In this document: one piece after another, positions 1 through 12,160 of the stretch
Numbering within the stretch: the stretch's first letter is position 1
Layout: each line of letters begins with the position of its first letter
NCBI GenBank assembly: GCA_016802295.1
Contig: JAESIW010000020.1
Coordinates: 124,001 to 188,000 of the forward strand
DNA from: Brachionus rotundiformis
Lineage: Eukaryota > Rotifera > Eurotatoria > Ploima > Brachionidae
Direction: 5' to 3'
Length of the DNA: 64,000 nt
Translations under genes and position numbers: made by a program
The notes under the pieces: model-generated
What the model was told of the DNA's origin: nothing
Seen by the model: only the letters and a program-made list of their open reading frames with translations
The model's database searches: none

Positions 1-322
1 TTGAAGTTTATGATCAAATTTAAATGATCATGATGATTATTATAAGAATATATTTTTAAATACTTCCGACTAAAAAAATTTATTGCAGAATCACATTTTT
101 AAAGTAAACATTCAATGTTAAACTTAATTTTTATGTCTGCAAATTTCTGCAAAAATTTAATGCATGCAATTTTGCACAATGCTCGTTCATGATTTAACAT
201 GTTCTGTTACACATGAAAATCTATCTCTGCATTACATTTTTCAATTGACAAAATTCTAATAAATTAAAAAAAAATAATTTCTGAGCATGATCATTTTAAT
301 TTGATCATAAACTTCAACATGC
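1..322. mobile_element. MITE copy 1 with about 31-bp terminal inverted repeats
   Basis: The first 31 bases (starting TTGAAGTTTATGATCAAAT) are nearly the reverse complement of positions 287-317. A related copy with the same ends lies at 6344-6644, and the two share internal blocks, including a run of CTGCAAA-like words near positions 137-180. The outermost GGCAT seen in copy 2 would fall before position 1 here; its mirror (ATGCC) is visible at 319-323. It encodes nothing and lies in an intron of the thioester-family gene. The 8-bp duplication at copy 2 suggests a hAT-type non-autonomous element. Confidence 0.7.
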
Positions 323-495
323 CACACTATTGTTATAATTTCGGATTCCATTAAATAAACTTTAACTAAATTTAATAGTTTTTCCTTGAGCCAAAAGCCA
401 GACTTTGCATACAATAGTATTATAATAAAAAAAACTGGTACAGAAATTTTTTAAATTTAAACTTATAAATAAAAAATACGCTCTAAAAAGCTTAC

Positions 496-2894
496 CATAC
501 TGATTGAACCATCCATGTCCCTCAAAAGTCATAATTATTCTCTGGTATTCATGATTCGCCCATTCGATGACCTTAATCACATCATTAAGATTAAAATTTC
601 TGCCGCCATGTCCCTGACGCATGTACATCAAATTGTACAGCATGGAACCAAAGCTGAATATGCCAGCTTCGATTGGTCCGAAAGACTTTTTAATATAGGT
701 ATCCGAAGAAATGAACGTGTCAATGCCCAGGTAGAAAAACGGGCCACACACGTCTCCAGTGATGGAAACTTTGGCAGTTGGCGAGCCGGGTATGTATGAC
801 CAAATCTGCTGCAAAGGCAAAATAAAAGTCTGATTGGTGACTATTTCGAATTCGGATATCATTCTGGGCATGTTGACCAGACTGAGCAAATATGGCGTAT
901 GGAACACATTGGTCACTCCTTCATAATAAACCTGCATGGTGCCTATATAAGTGTCCCTGTTGGCGCCGGTGAGCGCGTCTACACGCACGTCAATTGTGCC
1001 CGAACGAGTGGCCACTATGGGAATATGAAGCCGTCTGGACTGGCCTGGCTGAATAATGACCAGCACATGGTGCTCGCCAGTGGTCAATCTAGGCGCAAAG
1101 CTCGACACTAAGCCGTCCCTTTCTACATTCACAAATTTGTAGTCCTTGGACGGCTGTAGAATGATCAAGCCTTCGATTCGGCTCGACTGAAAGTTGAACA
1201 CATCGACCCGGACACCAACCTGCTCGCCAAGACGGCACTCGGGCGGCATCTCAACTTGGATATAAAACTGCCTAGTGGTCGATATGCGACCTGGTATCTT
1301 GAGCACGCCAAACCCGCTCAATCTCGACATGGCAAACGCTCCGACCACATAATTAGCTATGTCTTTGGACACCTCGGCTCTGAACTGCACCCGTCCGTCT
1401 GGCAATGTGAACGAGTCCTTCCACAGCCAGCTCAGCTGGTAAATACGCTCTATCTTGGGCTGGAATCGTTCGTGTAGCGGACGAAAATAGGGCTCGTTTT
1501 GCTGGCAGCCAGTCTCGTCCGAGCAATCGCGTTGACACTGGCACACATTGTCGCACCGCTGTTGCTCGCCGTAGCACGACGAGCCGTCCAAACAGCTCAA
1601 CAATCCGGACTCGTTACAAGTTAGTCTTGACTGGTACAAGCTGTCGAATAGTGGCAAGTCCGAAAAGACTATTAGACCAGTGTAGGCAAATGTGGACACG
1701 GCATCGAATGCGTACGATTGTGATGGAAAAAAGTATCTATCGGCTGCAAAGCCGAGCTCGGCATTCCATGTATGGTACACGCTGGTATTGGCGTTTTTGT
1801 CAAACGAGTACAACTCGTCGTAGAGCATTAATTCAGTGATTATGTTGCCACCATTGTACAAGCGGACAATTGACTCGTCCAGCGCTGCAATGCCGACAAA
1901 GGACTGAGGCGACGCGTAGGCGAGTATTTCGACAGTGTCGCCAGTGAAGTCCTTGCGTCTGTTTATGGTCATGTTGACTTTGTTCTGAATGCTTGAAGCG
2001 TTGACGTGAAAATTGTACGAGTCGGCGACCAGCTCGCCGTCGTACTTGATGTAGTAGGCGACGATGTGGGCCGAGGGGACCATGTCGCGTGTCAGGCCCA
2101 CATCGAATGTTTTCTGCTTGTTGTTCATGTCGAGCACGTCTGTGTAGATTATTCTGCTTGATGATATGATGTGGTAGTAGACTTGGTCAACTGGTTGGCT
2201 GACGCGCACCGTGAATATCATGTAGTCGCCTACTTGGGGATTGTTGGTGCTGGATGTGACGTATATGTAGCTGTTGGTGGGCGATTTGTAGCGGATGGCG
2301 CGCTCAGTGACCACTGTTTGCGGGTCTTCGAAGTCATTTTCGACAAAGCTGGCCACCAGGCTGATGTACTGGGTGCCGGAGTCGGGGGTGAATGTGAACT
2401 TGCATATGCTGGTCGTGGGGTCTATGCTGAGAAATTCCTGGTTGCTGAATGAGGAGCCGCCGCTGGCCTCGACTCGCAGTCGCACGTAGCTGGCTTGCAT
2501 GCGGTCGGGCGGCAGCGGGGTGCCGTCTTGCTGCGACACAGCTATGTATGTGGTATAGGGCATCTTTGGCTTGAAGGCTTTGGGCTGCTGGCCAAGAAAT
2601 TTGAGCTGTATTTTGGGATCGTAGAGGGTTGTTATGAACGATCCGTTGCTTTTTTCGCTAAAATAGGGATCATCTACCTGCGCCTCTACGTAGACTTCGA
2701 GTTCGTTGAGCGAAGATTGTCCACTGATGGCCAATAGTTCGCTCATCGCAAAGTAAAAGTCTATCACTCCGTTGAACTGCTCGATGAAGCGTTCCAAATA
2801 CGGATAGCCCTCTAGGTCATGTATGCTCACTACTGCTGGCTTGACTATTGCTTTTATCCGGCATGTGCCAAACACTGCTCGGCCTGTGGTATAG
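496..2894 (-). CDS. Thioester-protein family (Mcr/TEP6-like), internal exon 2
   Basis: Second exon of a secreted alpha-2-macroglobulin/TEP family protein whose first exon is 4190-4962; the gene continues past the left window edge. The acceptor AG is at 2896-2895 and the exon ends at a GTAAGC donor after position 496. In order it shows macroglobulin beta-domains, an LDLa-type cysteine module around 1490-1620 (six or more Cys and a CSDE calcium motif), the A2M domain with its W-L-W-K-D core around 1200-1445, and the start of the thioester domain. The GCGEQ thioester motif is absent: the aligned place (about 645-685) reads EAGIFSFGS, while the following EYQR...GWFNQYG block still aligns. LDLa plus loss of the thioester matches insect Mcr (TEP6), an opsonin-like and septate-junction protein; orthology is inferred. 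The exon is GC-richer than its surroundings. Confidence 0.85.
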
Positions 2895-4189
2895 CTATGG
2901 AAGATAAGTTTATTAACAGTTTATTTTAAGATAATAAATAAGTAAGTACAGATCAGAAGAGCAAAGATAATAATTTAAAATGTTCAGCTATATTCATGCC
3001 AACAACTTTTTCCAAGACTTTCAGCACAGCACCAGAATTAAATTTAATTTTTTTGTTTAACTAAAATTGTCTTTTCTTCTAATAGCTTAGAATAAATTAA
3101 GATAAAAATTAATGATATGAATGGTAGTTTGGTGAAAAATGGAACAAAAGAACAGAAAATTTTTTTTTTAATTTTTGTTACTTTAAGATCAAAAGGAAGC
3201 TCTGTAGATGCAACATGGTGCAGGTCACAGGTCTGAATTATTAATGGAAAAATCACCACGAAACCAACTCGAGTCAATTTAACTGTCTATAGTCTAACAT
3301 TGGAATACTATGATCTCAAACAATGGCTAAACTATAAGTTGGGTGAGACACTTAATATTTTTGTTAAATTTTCTTTATTACTTGTTGGACTAGAAGTGGC
3401 CATTTAAGAACAAGTATTAAAAAAAAATCATTTTATTCGTTTGGTTATAAACCAGGCAGATTGTGACAGACTTATTACATTAAGAATATTATGATTAAAC
3501 TGATTTGAATTTGGACAAGCTCTATTTTTACCAAATTTGACAAAACAATGTTTAATTAATTTGCTGATAAGTTATCTTGTTACGTTTGGCACAAAACAAA
3601 CTAATGAATGGTAAAAATCAACTTTTTTTCCAAAGGTTTTTACTAGTTCTGTAAATACAACATGGTGCAAAATAAATTAAGTCCACTTTTGATGTACACA
3701 ATGTACCACAAGCAAATTTGTCCACGTTTGAGAAATGCTAAATTTGCTGAGTATTACCAGAATTTTTTTCATACTGCTGGATTTGCAGAACTACTAAAAT
3801 CCTTTGAAAAAAAAAACTCATTTTCATTGATCATTTTCACATATGATTTTAGGCTCTATTTTATCCAAGTCTTGACATGTCTGAATTATTACTTGGTTAC
3901 CAGCCTGCCACTAAAGCGCTTGCTTTAGCAACTATTTAAACCACTAACCATTTGATGTAACTTCGGATTCCATTAAATAAACTTTTAACTAAATGACCAC
4001 TTAAATTGTTCTTTGGAAAATTGTGATATGAGAATGGAAAATAAACAGAAATTAAAAAATGATTTGATTCATCCAATCTGGCAACCAATGCTTTTAATTA
4101 TTAAATATACTTTTAAATATGAAATGTATTTATCAATTTTCAAAAAATTAATCAAATAACTAGATCTAGAGATAAAAAATAATAATTAC
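2895..4189 (-). other. Intron 1 of the thioester-protein gene, filled with dispersed repeats
   Basis: The intron is defined by the donor at 4189-4188 and the acceptor at 2896-2895; joining gives the uninterrupted reading VVVA-N-YTTGRAVFG. It is much longer than the 45-60 nt introns usual here and looks inflated by repeats. Positions 3330-3480 resemble 26320-26890 (shared words around 'agaagtggccat' and 'ataaaccaggca'). Positions 3600-3790 resemble 31680-31850. A phrase at 3961-3990 recurs at 339-370. No gene is supported inside. Confidence 0.6.
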
Positions 4190-4962
4190 TTGGCAACTAC
4201 TACGCCACTGATTCCAGGCGAAGTGGTCAAAAAATAGTGCGGCATGCTGACATTTACTTCATACTTCCATTGATAAAATTCGTATATTTCAAAATACTTA
4301 GTAGCCTCGTACCCCATGACAGAGCATTTGACAGTATGTTGACCAGGTGGAGGGGCATCATTGAAAATGTAAGACAAACTAACAACACCAGCATTTGTTT
4401 GCACATTTTCCCATCTTTTTATAATGATGCCATTCGGGGCTATTATGAAAACGTCCATGGTTCCCAGGTAAGCGCTCAAGTCAGGATACATTGGAATGCA
4501 TCTGAAGCGTAGAATAGACTCGTGTCTGTAGTCAGGCCTTTCCAGCTGTATAATGATAGACACAGCCTTCTGTTCGAATATGATGCTTTTTTGGTCTGAA
4601 AAAGTGGTCTCGCCAGTGGGCAGTTTACCCTCTACTCGAAGGTAATAGTTGGCTTGGCGGATGTTGTTCGGCATGATCATAGCTATAGTATTTGGCACAT
4701 TGGGCAAAAATTCTTGAACACCTGATACAACTTCTTGCTCGTCTGTAAAAATAAGGGCCTTGACCATCAAATTTTTCCAGTGTTTGTTCATTATTGTGCA
4801 ACTAATGCTGACCTTTTCAGCCGGTCGGACCACTCTGGGCGCGACTATGATGTAGGATGGCTCGCGAATAGAGTACTCTGGCACCGAGTATAGGGAACTT
4901 TGACCGCTTACATGGCCGCCCAGGTAAAAGATTATCAGTGAGACAGCTAGATTCACAAGCAT
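4190..4962 (-). CDS. Thioester-protein family (Mcr/TEP6-like), first coding exon
   Basis: The ATG at 4962-4960 opens a hydrophobic signal peptide (MLVNLAVSLIIFYLGG), followed by the N-terminal macroglobulin domains MG1-MG2 typical of complement/TEP proteins (YIIVAPRVVRPAEKV, then the MG2-MG3 linker ending SMPHYFLTTSPGISG). About 258 residues are encoded before the GTAATT donor; splicing to position 2894 continues the frame into the next exon. The signal peptide and lack of a membrane segment in the visible part predict a secreted protein. The 3' half of the gene (rest of the thioester domain, receptor-binding domain) is outside the window. Confidence 0.85.
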
Positions 4963-6343
4963 TTGATATTGCTTTAAGTTTAATGTGATTTACCGATCGG
5001 GTTTCGATAGGTATTAGTACTGATTTAAAAAAAAAGTTTAAGTTCATTTGAATTTAGGTCAGTTATCTTTGTGAAAGGTAATCAAAAGGTAATGACATAA
5101 ATTTATTTACCTGAATGTCAAATTATGACCTTCGATCGGTCTAAATTTTGTGTATACTATGTGTAGCATTGCTTTTTGACCGATATAAAAAAATTTCTCA
5201 AATATTTATTATAAAAAAATATTTTTAGATATTTTATTAATTATTTTGTAATATGTAATGATAAACAAAAATTTTTTTGAATTTATTTTCTTTTCAATAA
5301 AAGGCAAAAAGATGAGCCTACATATAGTTTTAATAGACTCTTGCTGCCAACAATTATTCCATTTGGTTCTTCAGTCATCAGATCAAATTGGTCAATAAAA
5401 TTTTTGGGTAAAATTAACTCTCCCCTGGCAGCATCGTCCAAAAGAGCAGTCCAAGAGCCACTTTAGTCCAGAGTGCCTAAGAAAGCAGTCCAAAAAAATC
5501 TAGCAAAGTAAAAAATTGAGCGCTTGAAATTTGATCAAAAATTTTACTCTGCTAACAATCTTGGCTATAGTCAATCAGTTTTAGAGCTATTTACTACATT
5601 GGATTCAAAATGATGCTTCACATGTGAAATATTATTCACAGATAGTGAGTTTCAAAATCCAAAAAAACGAAAAAAATGTGTCTTTCTGGTTTAAATCGTA
5701 TCTGCTCAGAGGGATTAGTTAACAAATCTATGGCTTTACTTTTTTACTTTATTGCTTTATTTTTTTAAAAAAATTCTTCAAATAATGTGATTATTAACAA
5801 GTTTGTCAAATTTGAATTCTTTTATTAAAATTTTTAGATTAAACTAAAGAATTCGACATTTTTAGGTGCTCAACTAATGTTTTTTTCGATTTTCTTGAAA
5901 ATATGCTTTTAATTTTGGCATCTATCTCATAGCCAAGTACTAAATTTCATTGTGAGCTCAATCCTATAGAAGGTCTTACGTGTTACTTAAAACAGCATAT
6001 TAGAGCAAGAACAAATCAGACATAACCGAAGCAAGAGAAAAGTGTTTGGGTTCTGAGCTTTCAAAAAATTTAATTAGACGATTTTGGCAAAGTTTAGTAG
6101 GTTACAGTAATGGTGAGACATACGGTCAAGTCCTAAAAGCATATTTTTCTGGTTTAAAATCGAAAAAAACATTAGTTCGCCAAATTCTTATTTAGTTTAA
6201 TCCCTAATCTCGGTCATAACACTATGGTGAAAAATAATTTAAAATTGATTAAATGTTATGCTTAATTTTTCAGTGAGAAAATTAAATTATTAAATGATAA
6301 GGCATCTTTTTAATACTAAATACCAAAATAAATACTTTGATTT

Positions 6344-6644
6344 GGCATATTGAAGTTCATGATCAAATAAAAATGATCATACTCAAAAATTATTACAAAA
6401 ATAGATTTTTGAATATTTTTTATAAAGAAAATTTACAGCAGAATCACATTTTAAGATTACACTTAATTTTTTATGTCTGCCAATTTCTGCGAGAATTTTA
6501 TGCATGCAGAATTTTGCACAATACCTTGCCATGGTTAAACATAAAAATCTTTTCTTATTTTAATTTAGAAAAATTTTAAAAAATTTAACAATAAATAATT
6601 TTTGAGCATGATCATTTTTATTTGATCATAAACTTCAAAATGCC
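6344..6644. mobile_element. MITE copy 2, complete, with 8-bp target duplication
   Basis: The ends read GGCATATTGAAG... and ...CTTCAAAATGCC, inverted repeats of about 30 bp. The flanks on both sides are the same 8 bases, 'tttgattt', as expected for a target-site duplication. It shares termini and internal segments with copy 1 at 1-322. An 8-bp duplication is typical of hAT transposons. No coding capacity; non-autonomous. Confidence 0.8.
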
Positions 6645-7099
6645 TTTGATTTGTAAATTCGCCTTGTTCTATCAAAAAATATTAACTTATAGAAAACTAG
6701 CATTAAATTCTAAAAAAAGCTCATACAAAATTCTTATTTCACTAAAATAATTACTTAGCCCAGATTCAGTCATAAAGGCGTACAAAAGTTTGAGGATGAT
6801 ATCTTTTATAGATCAAAAGCTATTCAATAAAAACATGAAACACCTGATTTTACTTGATCTGAGAACAATGGTCATTTTTTGATGATCATATCTTCCTGTA
6901 AACTAGACAGAAAAAAATCTGACAATCTATAGCTCATTTTAATCTGAAAAAATTCTTTACTATCTAATTTCACTATCATACCATTATCAGTTTATTATTT
7001 TTATCCTATATGAATTTTTGAACAACCATTTTTGGCCACCCGTTACCATATTCACATATTCACATTTTCCTTCTTTTCTTAAAACATGACATAAAAGCA

Positions 7100-7445
7100 C
7101 CCAAATTTTAAGGCTGTGTGAATTTTAGATCAAAAAACAAAAACAAAATATTTAAAACGTAATATCTTTTGATTAAAAGCCCAAAAAAATGTTCTGTAAA
7201 TTGTATCAGCTGAAACAGCCGCTGTTTCACCTATAAAAAGCTTCTGCAAACTTCTGCAAAATGTCTGCAATTTGCACTAATTAATAATTTCAGTTCAAAA
7301 AACAAAAACAAAATATTTAAAACGTGATATCTTTTGATTAAAAGCCCAAAAAAATGTTCTGTAAATTGTATCAACTGAAACAGTCGCTGTATCACCTTAA
7401 CGAAGCGTCTGCTAATTTTTGCAAAATGTCTGCAAAATACAAAAA
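7100..7445. repeat. Two tandem copies of a dispersed repeat
   Basis: The block with 'aaaaacaaaaacaaaatatttaaaacg', 'cttttgattaaaagccc' and 'ttctgtaaattgtatca' occurs at about 7130-7280 and again at 7295-7440. The same words occur in opposite orientation at about 19500-19740. CTGCAAA-type words recur, as in the MITE copies. No coding. Confidence 0.6.
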
Positions 7446-8136
7446 ATAATGATTTTCAGTCCAAATAACAAAACAAAATAAATAAGACGAAATTTCATTT
7501 GACTAAAATCAATGTCAAAATCAAATTTTGAACTTTCAAAAACTTGTGAACGTGATTTGTCAATTTCAGTTAATAGGAAAAAGTAAAACTTCTTTGACTT
7601 TTTGATTTCCAGGATTTTAAAATTTTATTTGAAAACTTTCAATGAAAAGAGCATTTCTTTATGACAATACTAGTTATAAAAAAAAATTCTTTAAAACAAC
7701 ACTATGCTTAAAACATTTATTTTAAAGATATTTTTGAGCGGGTCGCTTAACTTCTTTAACCTCCCTTTAAAAAATTTTTACCTAGTTTTCATACATGGAG
7801 AATTCAAAAATAAGGTCTATTTTACTCGACTAAGATAGTGTGAGTTTTAAATAAACTAGACAAAATTTGCGAGAATGTCAAATTAACTTTGTTCATTAGT
7901 CAAATATTGAGCTAATATTATTTTGCTATATTTTAAAATTAGCTCTTTATTTTGAAAAAATCGAAAGAAGACCAAAAATCCATTAAACTTTTCACTTAGT
8001 CTTTAAAATTACTCAATAGTTTAAGATTTCTATTGGACTGGAAGAGTGTTGGCGTTGACAGTGTCCAGCAACAGGAAAACAAGTCAGAGATAAACAACTT
8101 CAAAGGCCAGAAGAGTTCGAGGACTCGTCGTCAATA

Positions 8137-9800
8137 ATGAACCGACCGCAGAACCAAGACACCTGTCAGACCTACGAAGTAATGCTCAGCTTTATACAAG
8201 AGTGCATTAGCGACCAGCCGAGGGACGTGCTTGGCGGCGCGGCCGACTAAGTTCTCATTGGACAAAGAGCGCAAGCGCGAAGTCGAAGCGCTGCTAGGCA
8301 AGAAAATAACCGACTGGTCGTTGGAAGATGTCACAATGAATCAAGACGAGGAGATTGACGAAACAATTGGTGACAAAAAAGCCATATACGGCCTAATCGA
8401 ACTGAACGATCGATCGCGAGGCGATCGAAAAGCAGATGAATTTCGCCCGAATTGGAGCGCATATTGGCGGCGTTGAGCGCTGACGAGGAGAAAAAAGACC
8501 TTGTTCAATTGGAACGCAATCGTTTGGCGGCTAAAGCCAAGCGATTAGAACAGGAGAAAAAGTCTGCTACGACTACCGCTCCGGCTACACTGGTTGAAGA
8601 GGGGGCGTCGAGCGATTTGAATCCGAAGCGCGTGCTCAATTTTGACGATTTGAGCTTTCATCAAGGTGGACACTTGATGGCCAAAAAGAGGTGTCAATTG
8701 TCCGAGGGCTCGTTCAGAAAGCAGAAAAAAGGCTACGAAGAAAAGCGCGTGCCGGCTCAAAAGCCGCACACCAATCCAGAACAGCTAGTGCCCGTGGAGA
8801 AATTGCCCAAGTACGCACAGGCGGCCTTCGAAGGCTACAAAACATTCAACCAGATACAGTCAAAAGTGGAGTTTCATTTGTGCGCCAACTGGAGCCGGCA
8901 AGACCAACACAGCCCTTTTGTGCATGATGAGAGAAATATGCAAACATGTCGACCACGAGACCGGACGCATAAATGTCGACCAATTTAAAATAATCTACAT
9001 AGCGCCGCTCAAATCGCTCGAGCAAGAAATGGTGGGCAGTTTTTCCAAACGATTGGCCAAGTACAACCTGAAAGTGTCCAAGTTGACGGGCGACGTTCAA
9101 TTGAGTAAAGAGAAAATAAACGAAACGCAAATAACTGTTTGCACGATGGAAAAATGGAACATAGTGACGCAAAAGAGTGGCGATCGTTGTTACACACAAT
9201 TGGTACGCTTGGTAATAATAGACGAATAACATTTGTTGCATTACGAGCTTGGATTAGTTATTGAGTGCAGCGAAGACTGCACATCATTGTGTGGCCTCTT
9301 CTATTTTGAGAACAGCTACCGGCCTGTGTCGCTCGAACAACAGTACATTTGCATTATGGAGAAAAAAGCGCTCTAACGCTTTCAAATAATGAACGATTTG
9401 GTGTACGAAAAAGTGATGGAATCGAAGGTGAAAAAAAATCAAGTGTTGATATATGTGTATTCGAGAAAAGAGACGGGTTGGGCGGTCCGCAACCAATGCA
9501 TTGAAAAGAGACCATAGCCGAGCTGATCAAGAGCACGGCGAGCATGGATATACTGTGCAACGAGGCCGAACAGGTCAAGAACACGGAGCTCAAGGATCTG
9601 TTGCCCTACGGCTTCCATCATGCGGGCATGAACCGCGTCGTTCGCACCCTTGTCGAGGAATTGTTCGCCGATCGACACAAATGCTTGTTAGCACGTTGAC
9701 GCTCGCCCTAATACGACACCAAAAGTCTCGGCATCCTGCTGACTTCGCAGGTCCAGCTACAGTTCTACTTGTCAAAATAAAAAGACCTATCGGATGAACA
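8137..9800 (+). pseudogene. Brr2/SNRNP200 spliceosomal RNA helicase pseudogene
   Basis: Reading across frames reproduces the N-terminal half of Brr2 (U5 snRNP 200 kDa Ski2-like helicase) in order: TYEVMLSFIQECISDQPRDV, then GKKITDWSLED, LNFDDLSFHQGGHLMA, KRCQLSEGSFRKQKKGYEE, LPVEKLPKYAQAAFEG-like sequence, FKIIYIAPLKSLEQEMVGSF, CTMEKWNIVTQK, TQLVRLVIIDE, ELKDLLPYGFHHAG-like sequence and a final LLTSQVQLQFYLS. Stops and frameshifts are numerous. The P-loop region near 8885-8905 (LCAxTGAGKT in relatives) is frameshifted and the DEIH box reads DE-stop-H at 9222-9233. Several blocks are missing. No introns are seen, so a retrocopy is plausible, but parent structure is unknown. GC content is clearly higher than in the flanks. 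Confidence 0.85.
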
Positions 9801-9936
9801 AAATTATTTGCATTGGTAAAATTCCGCTGCAGGAGCAATTGGCAATGATCTGGATATCCTTCATAGTTGAATCTTCGGCTAATATCAGCAAAAGTTAAAT
9901 TTTTAAACTAATGAAAAATTAAAATTTATATATTAG

Positions 9937-10191
9937 ATATTCTTTTAGTTATGGACAACTTGAATGACGAGGCGTCCAGATATTGTTTTAGTTATGGACA
10001 ACTTGAATGACGAGGCGTCCAGATATTGTTTTAGTTATGGACAACTTGAATGACGAGGCGTCCAGATATTATTTTAGTTATGGACAACTTGAATGACGAG
10101 GCGTCCAGATATTATTTTAGTTATGGACAACTTGAATGACGAGGCGTCCAGATATTCTTTTAGTTATGGACAACTTGAATGACGAGGCGTC
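9937..10191 (+). repeat. Six tandem copies of a 43-bp unit
   Basis: Copies begin at 9937, 9980, 10023, 10066, 10109 and 10152; the last is slightly short. They differ only at one or two bases (atattCtttt, atattGtttt, atattAtttt). Each unit contains GGAC...GACGAGGCGTCC, in which GACG/CGTC and GGAC/GTCC can pair, so it can form a small hairpin. The array lies just upstream of the first gene of the transposon-like block and could be a subterminal binding-site array. The 43-bp period is not a multiple of three, so it is not a coding repeat. Confidence 0.9.
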
Positions 10192-10295
10192 GCAAATTTC
10201 TTATTTTGATTAATTTTCATCAATTTTTTAAATATATTTTATATTTTTTTAAAATAATAATTTATTTTCTGTTTTTAGACAAAAAAATTATCAAT

Positions 10296-11579
10296 ATGGA
10301 TTGCAATAAATCTTCTGCTTCATCACGAAATTCGATCGGCCCAGCAAAGAGACTCAAAAGAGACATCCGTTTGCTTTATCGCAAAGCGTTTCTTGAGTAT
10401 AGCCGAATTCATGACGTTGGCAAGAAAAATTTTCAACAATTCAAATCCTTAATGAAAGGTAATCTTTAAATTATTTTTATAATTTTTAAATTAATTTAAT
10501 TTTATAAAGAATGTGATTTGAAGTTTTCAATCAACGATCAAGAATTAGATGACCTTGCTCGAACCAAAGGTCTAATCAACTATTGGGTTCAATATGATGG
10601 CCAAAAAACTTTCCATATCAAAGAATATGATAAGGAATCAATTGAAAATGTCTTCAATTTTAAGACTAAAGAACTAGAAAAAGAGGTATAATTAACAAAT
10701 AAATAAATAATTTTTGTTTAATTTAATTTTAATTAGGAGTCATCGATTTACAGTGAAAACAGAACATTTTCATCCCATAGTCACTTCAACACAGTAAGTC
10801 TTATTTTAATCAATTCTCATTTTATTTAGTTATTTAATATTTTTAGAATGATGAACTTGAAAGAGAAAGGATTAAAAATTGCGAAATCAAATGTAAAAAA
10901 CTACTAAAACAAAATGGTTATAGTATAGATGAATCCTCGGAATTAGTTGAATTTTGTTATCGTAAGTTTACATTTTAATTTATCAAAGAATTGATAATAA
11001 ATTCAATTAAAGTTAATCAAATTGAACTTCCAACTTTTCAAATGGACGATTCAATTTTTTCAAGAAACATTGATTTTGACAATGAAAAGAAAACTTTTAT
11101 AACCAATCTTGGTCAAATCAATGAAACGAAAAAATCGAATATTTCATCTATCAATATTTCAAAAATCAATAAAGCGGATAATTTATCAAAAGTAATCATA
11201 AAATAATCAATCCAAACAATTGGTTTTTAATTTTTTGTTTTTAAGGAAATTCCAGAATTTGTCGATCCCGATGACATTTATTTTAATTTTGACAAAGTTT
11301 TAGCCTACAGGACCAGAATGGGAAAAAAACAAGCAAAAATTAAATGGTCTAAAATCGGTGGAAAGGATTTTAAGCCGTAAAATTTAATTTAAAAATGAAA
11401 TATTTTATAAAAATAATTTTTTTAGAACTTGGGAAAATCTATCGATGGTCAATCCTGAATTTCAAAATGAGAGACCGGAGCGTCCACCTAAGGATGGAAG
11501 TGGAATTGTTCATTTTTCAGACATGTCTGACAAAAAAGAAACTTTAAAATATTTTAAAAAAATTCCAAAATATAATTAA
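10296..11579 (+). CDS. Chromodomain-like protein, seven exons
   Basis: Spliced from 10296-10458, 10510-10685, 10737-10793, 10847-10961, 11013-11191, 11246-11376 and 11426-11579, giving 324 residues; every join has GT and AG and keeps frame. The C-terminal exons read FNFDKVLAYRTRMGKK, then IKWSKIGGKDFKPTWENL, which fits the chromodomain pattern (Y-x-VEKIL, VKW-x-G, TWE). The N-terminal part is lysine-rich with no recognised domain (RLKRDIRLLYRKAFLEY). Chromodomains bind methylated histone tails and in transposons can steer integration; that role is inferred. An upstream acceptor at 10278 suggests a spliced 5' leader reaching back towards the 43-bp array. The alternative is a host gene unrelated to the transposase. 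Confidence 0.7.
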
Positions 11580-12160
11580 TAAATAAAGACTTTTTATTAA
11601 ATTAAATTTTATTATTCTTTCGAGAATTAAATCGTGAAAAATTTATTCAATTTGAAGTATAAGACATTTTTTTTTTCTCTAAAATTTTCATTTTTGGTTA
11701 TTTTAAAACCATCTTAAAAAATTATAGCTTATTTTTTAAGTATAACACTTCATTTCATAAAATATTCTATTAAGCTTAATAATAATAAGTTTAATTAAAG
11801 TGAATAATAAATCAACGTATCAATCATGTCTTTTTAGTCAGCTAAAACAAAATTGACTTGAATTTTTTTCAAATTGACTAAAAAGACATCCGATATTAGG
11901 TAAATTTAAATTAAATTTGAAAAAAATATTTTGTAACTTTTTGGTTAATTTTTTTTTAAAAATTATTCAAATATTTTAAAAAAACGTTAAGAAAGCAGTC
12001 TTGGTAAAAGTAAATCTGGTTTAAAAGCTTAAATAATTTTAAATTGACTTAATTTAAAAAACTTACAACTTCATTTTTTTTATTCGTAGTAAATTTAAAC
12101 ATTTATATTTATTTTTTTAATTCGGGAGTTTAAATTTATCTAATTTTATTTTTAGAAAAG

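Larger units (their letters stand above)
4963..8136. other. Gene-free repeat-rich spacer
   Basis: No open frame here resembles a protein. It holds an imperfect inverted repeat (about 5836-5915 against 6125-6210, sharing 'aactaatgtttttttcgattt'), the MITE at 6344-6644 and a duplicated block at 7100-7445. The rest is AT-rich sequence without recognisable signals. Confidence 0.5.

Noticed and set aside
515..2737. Plus-strand open frames across the thioester-protein exon
   Set aside because: The minus-strand frame carries LDLa and A2M domains and continues by splicing; the plus-strand frames have no recognisable content.
9937..10191. CRISPR-like array
   Set aside because: The 43-bp units are contiguous with no spacers and the DNA is eukaryotic.
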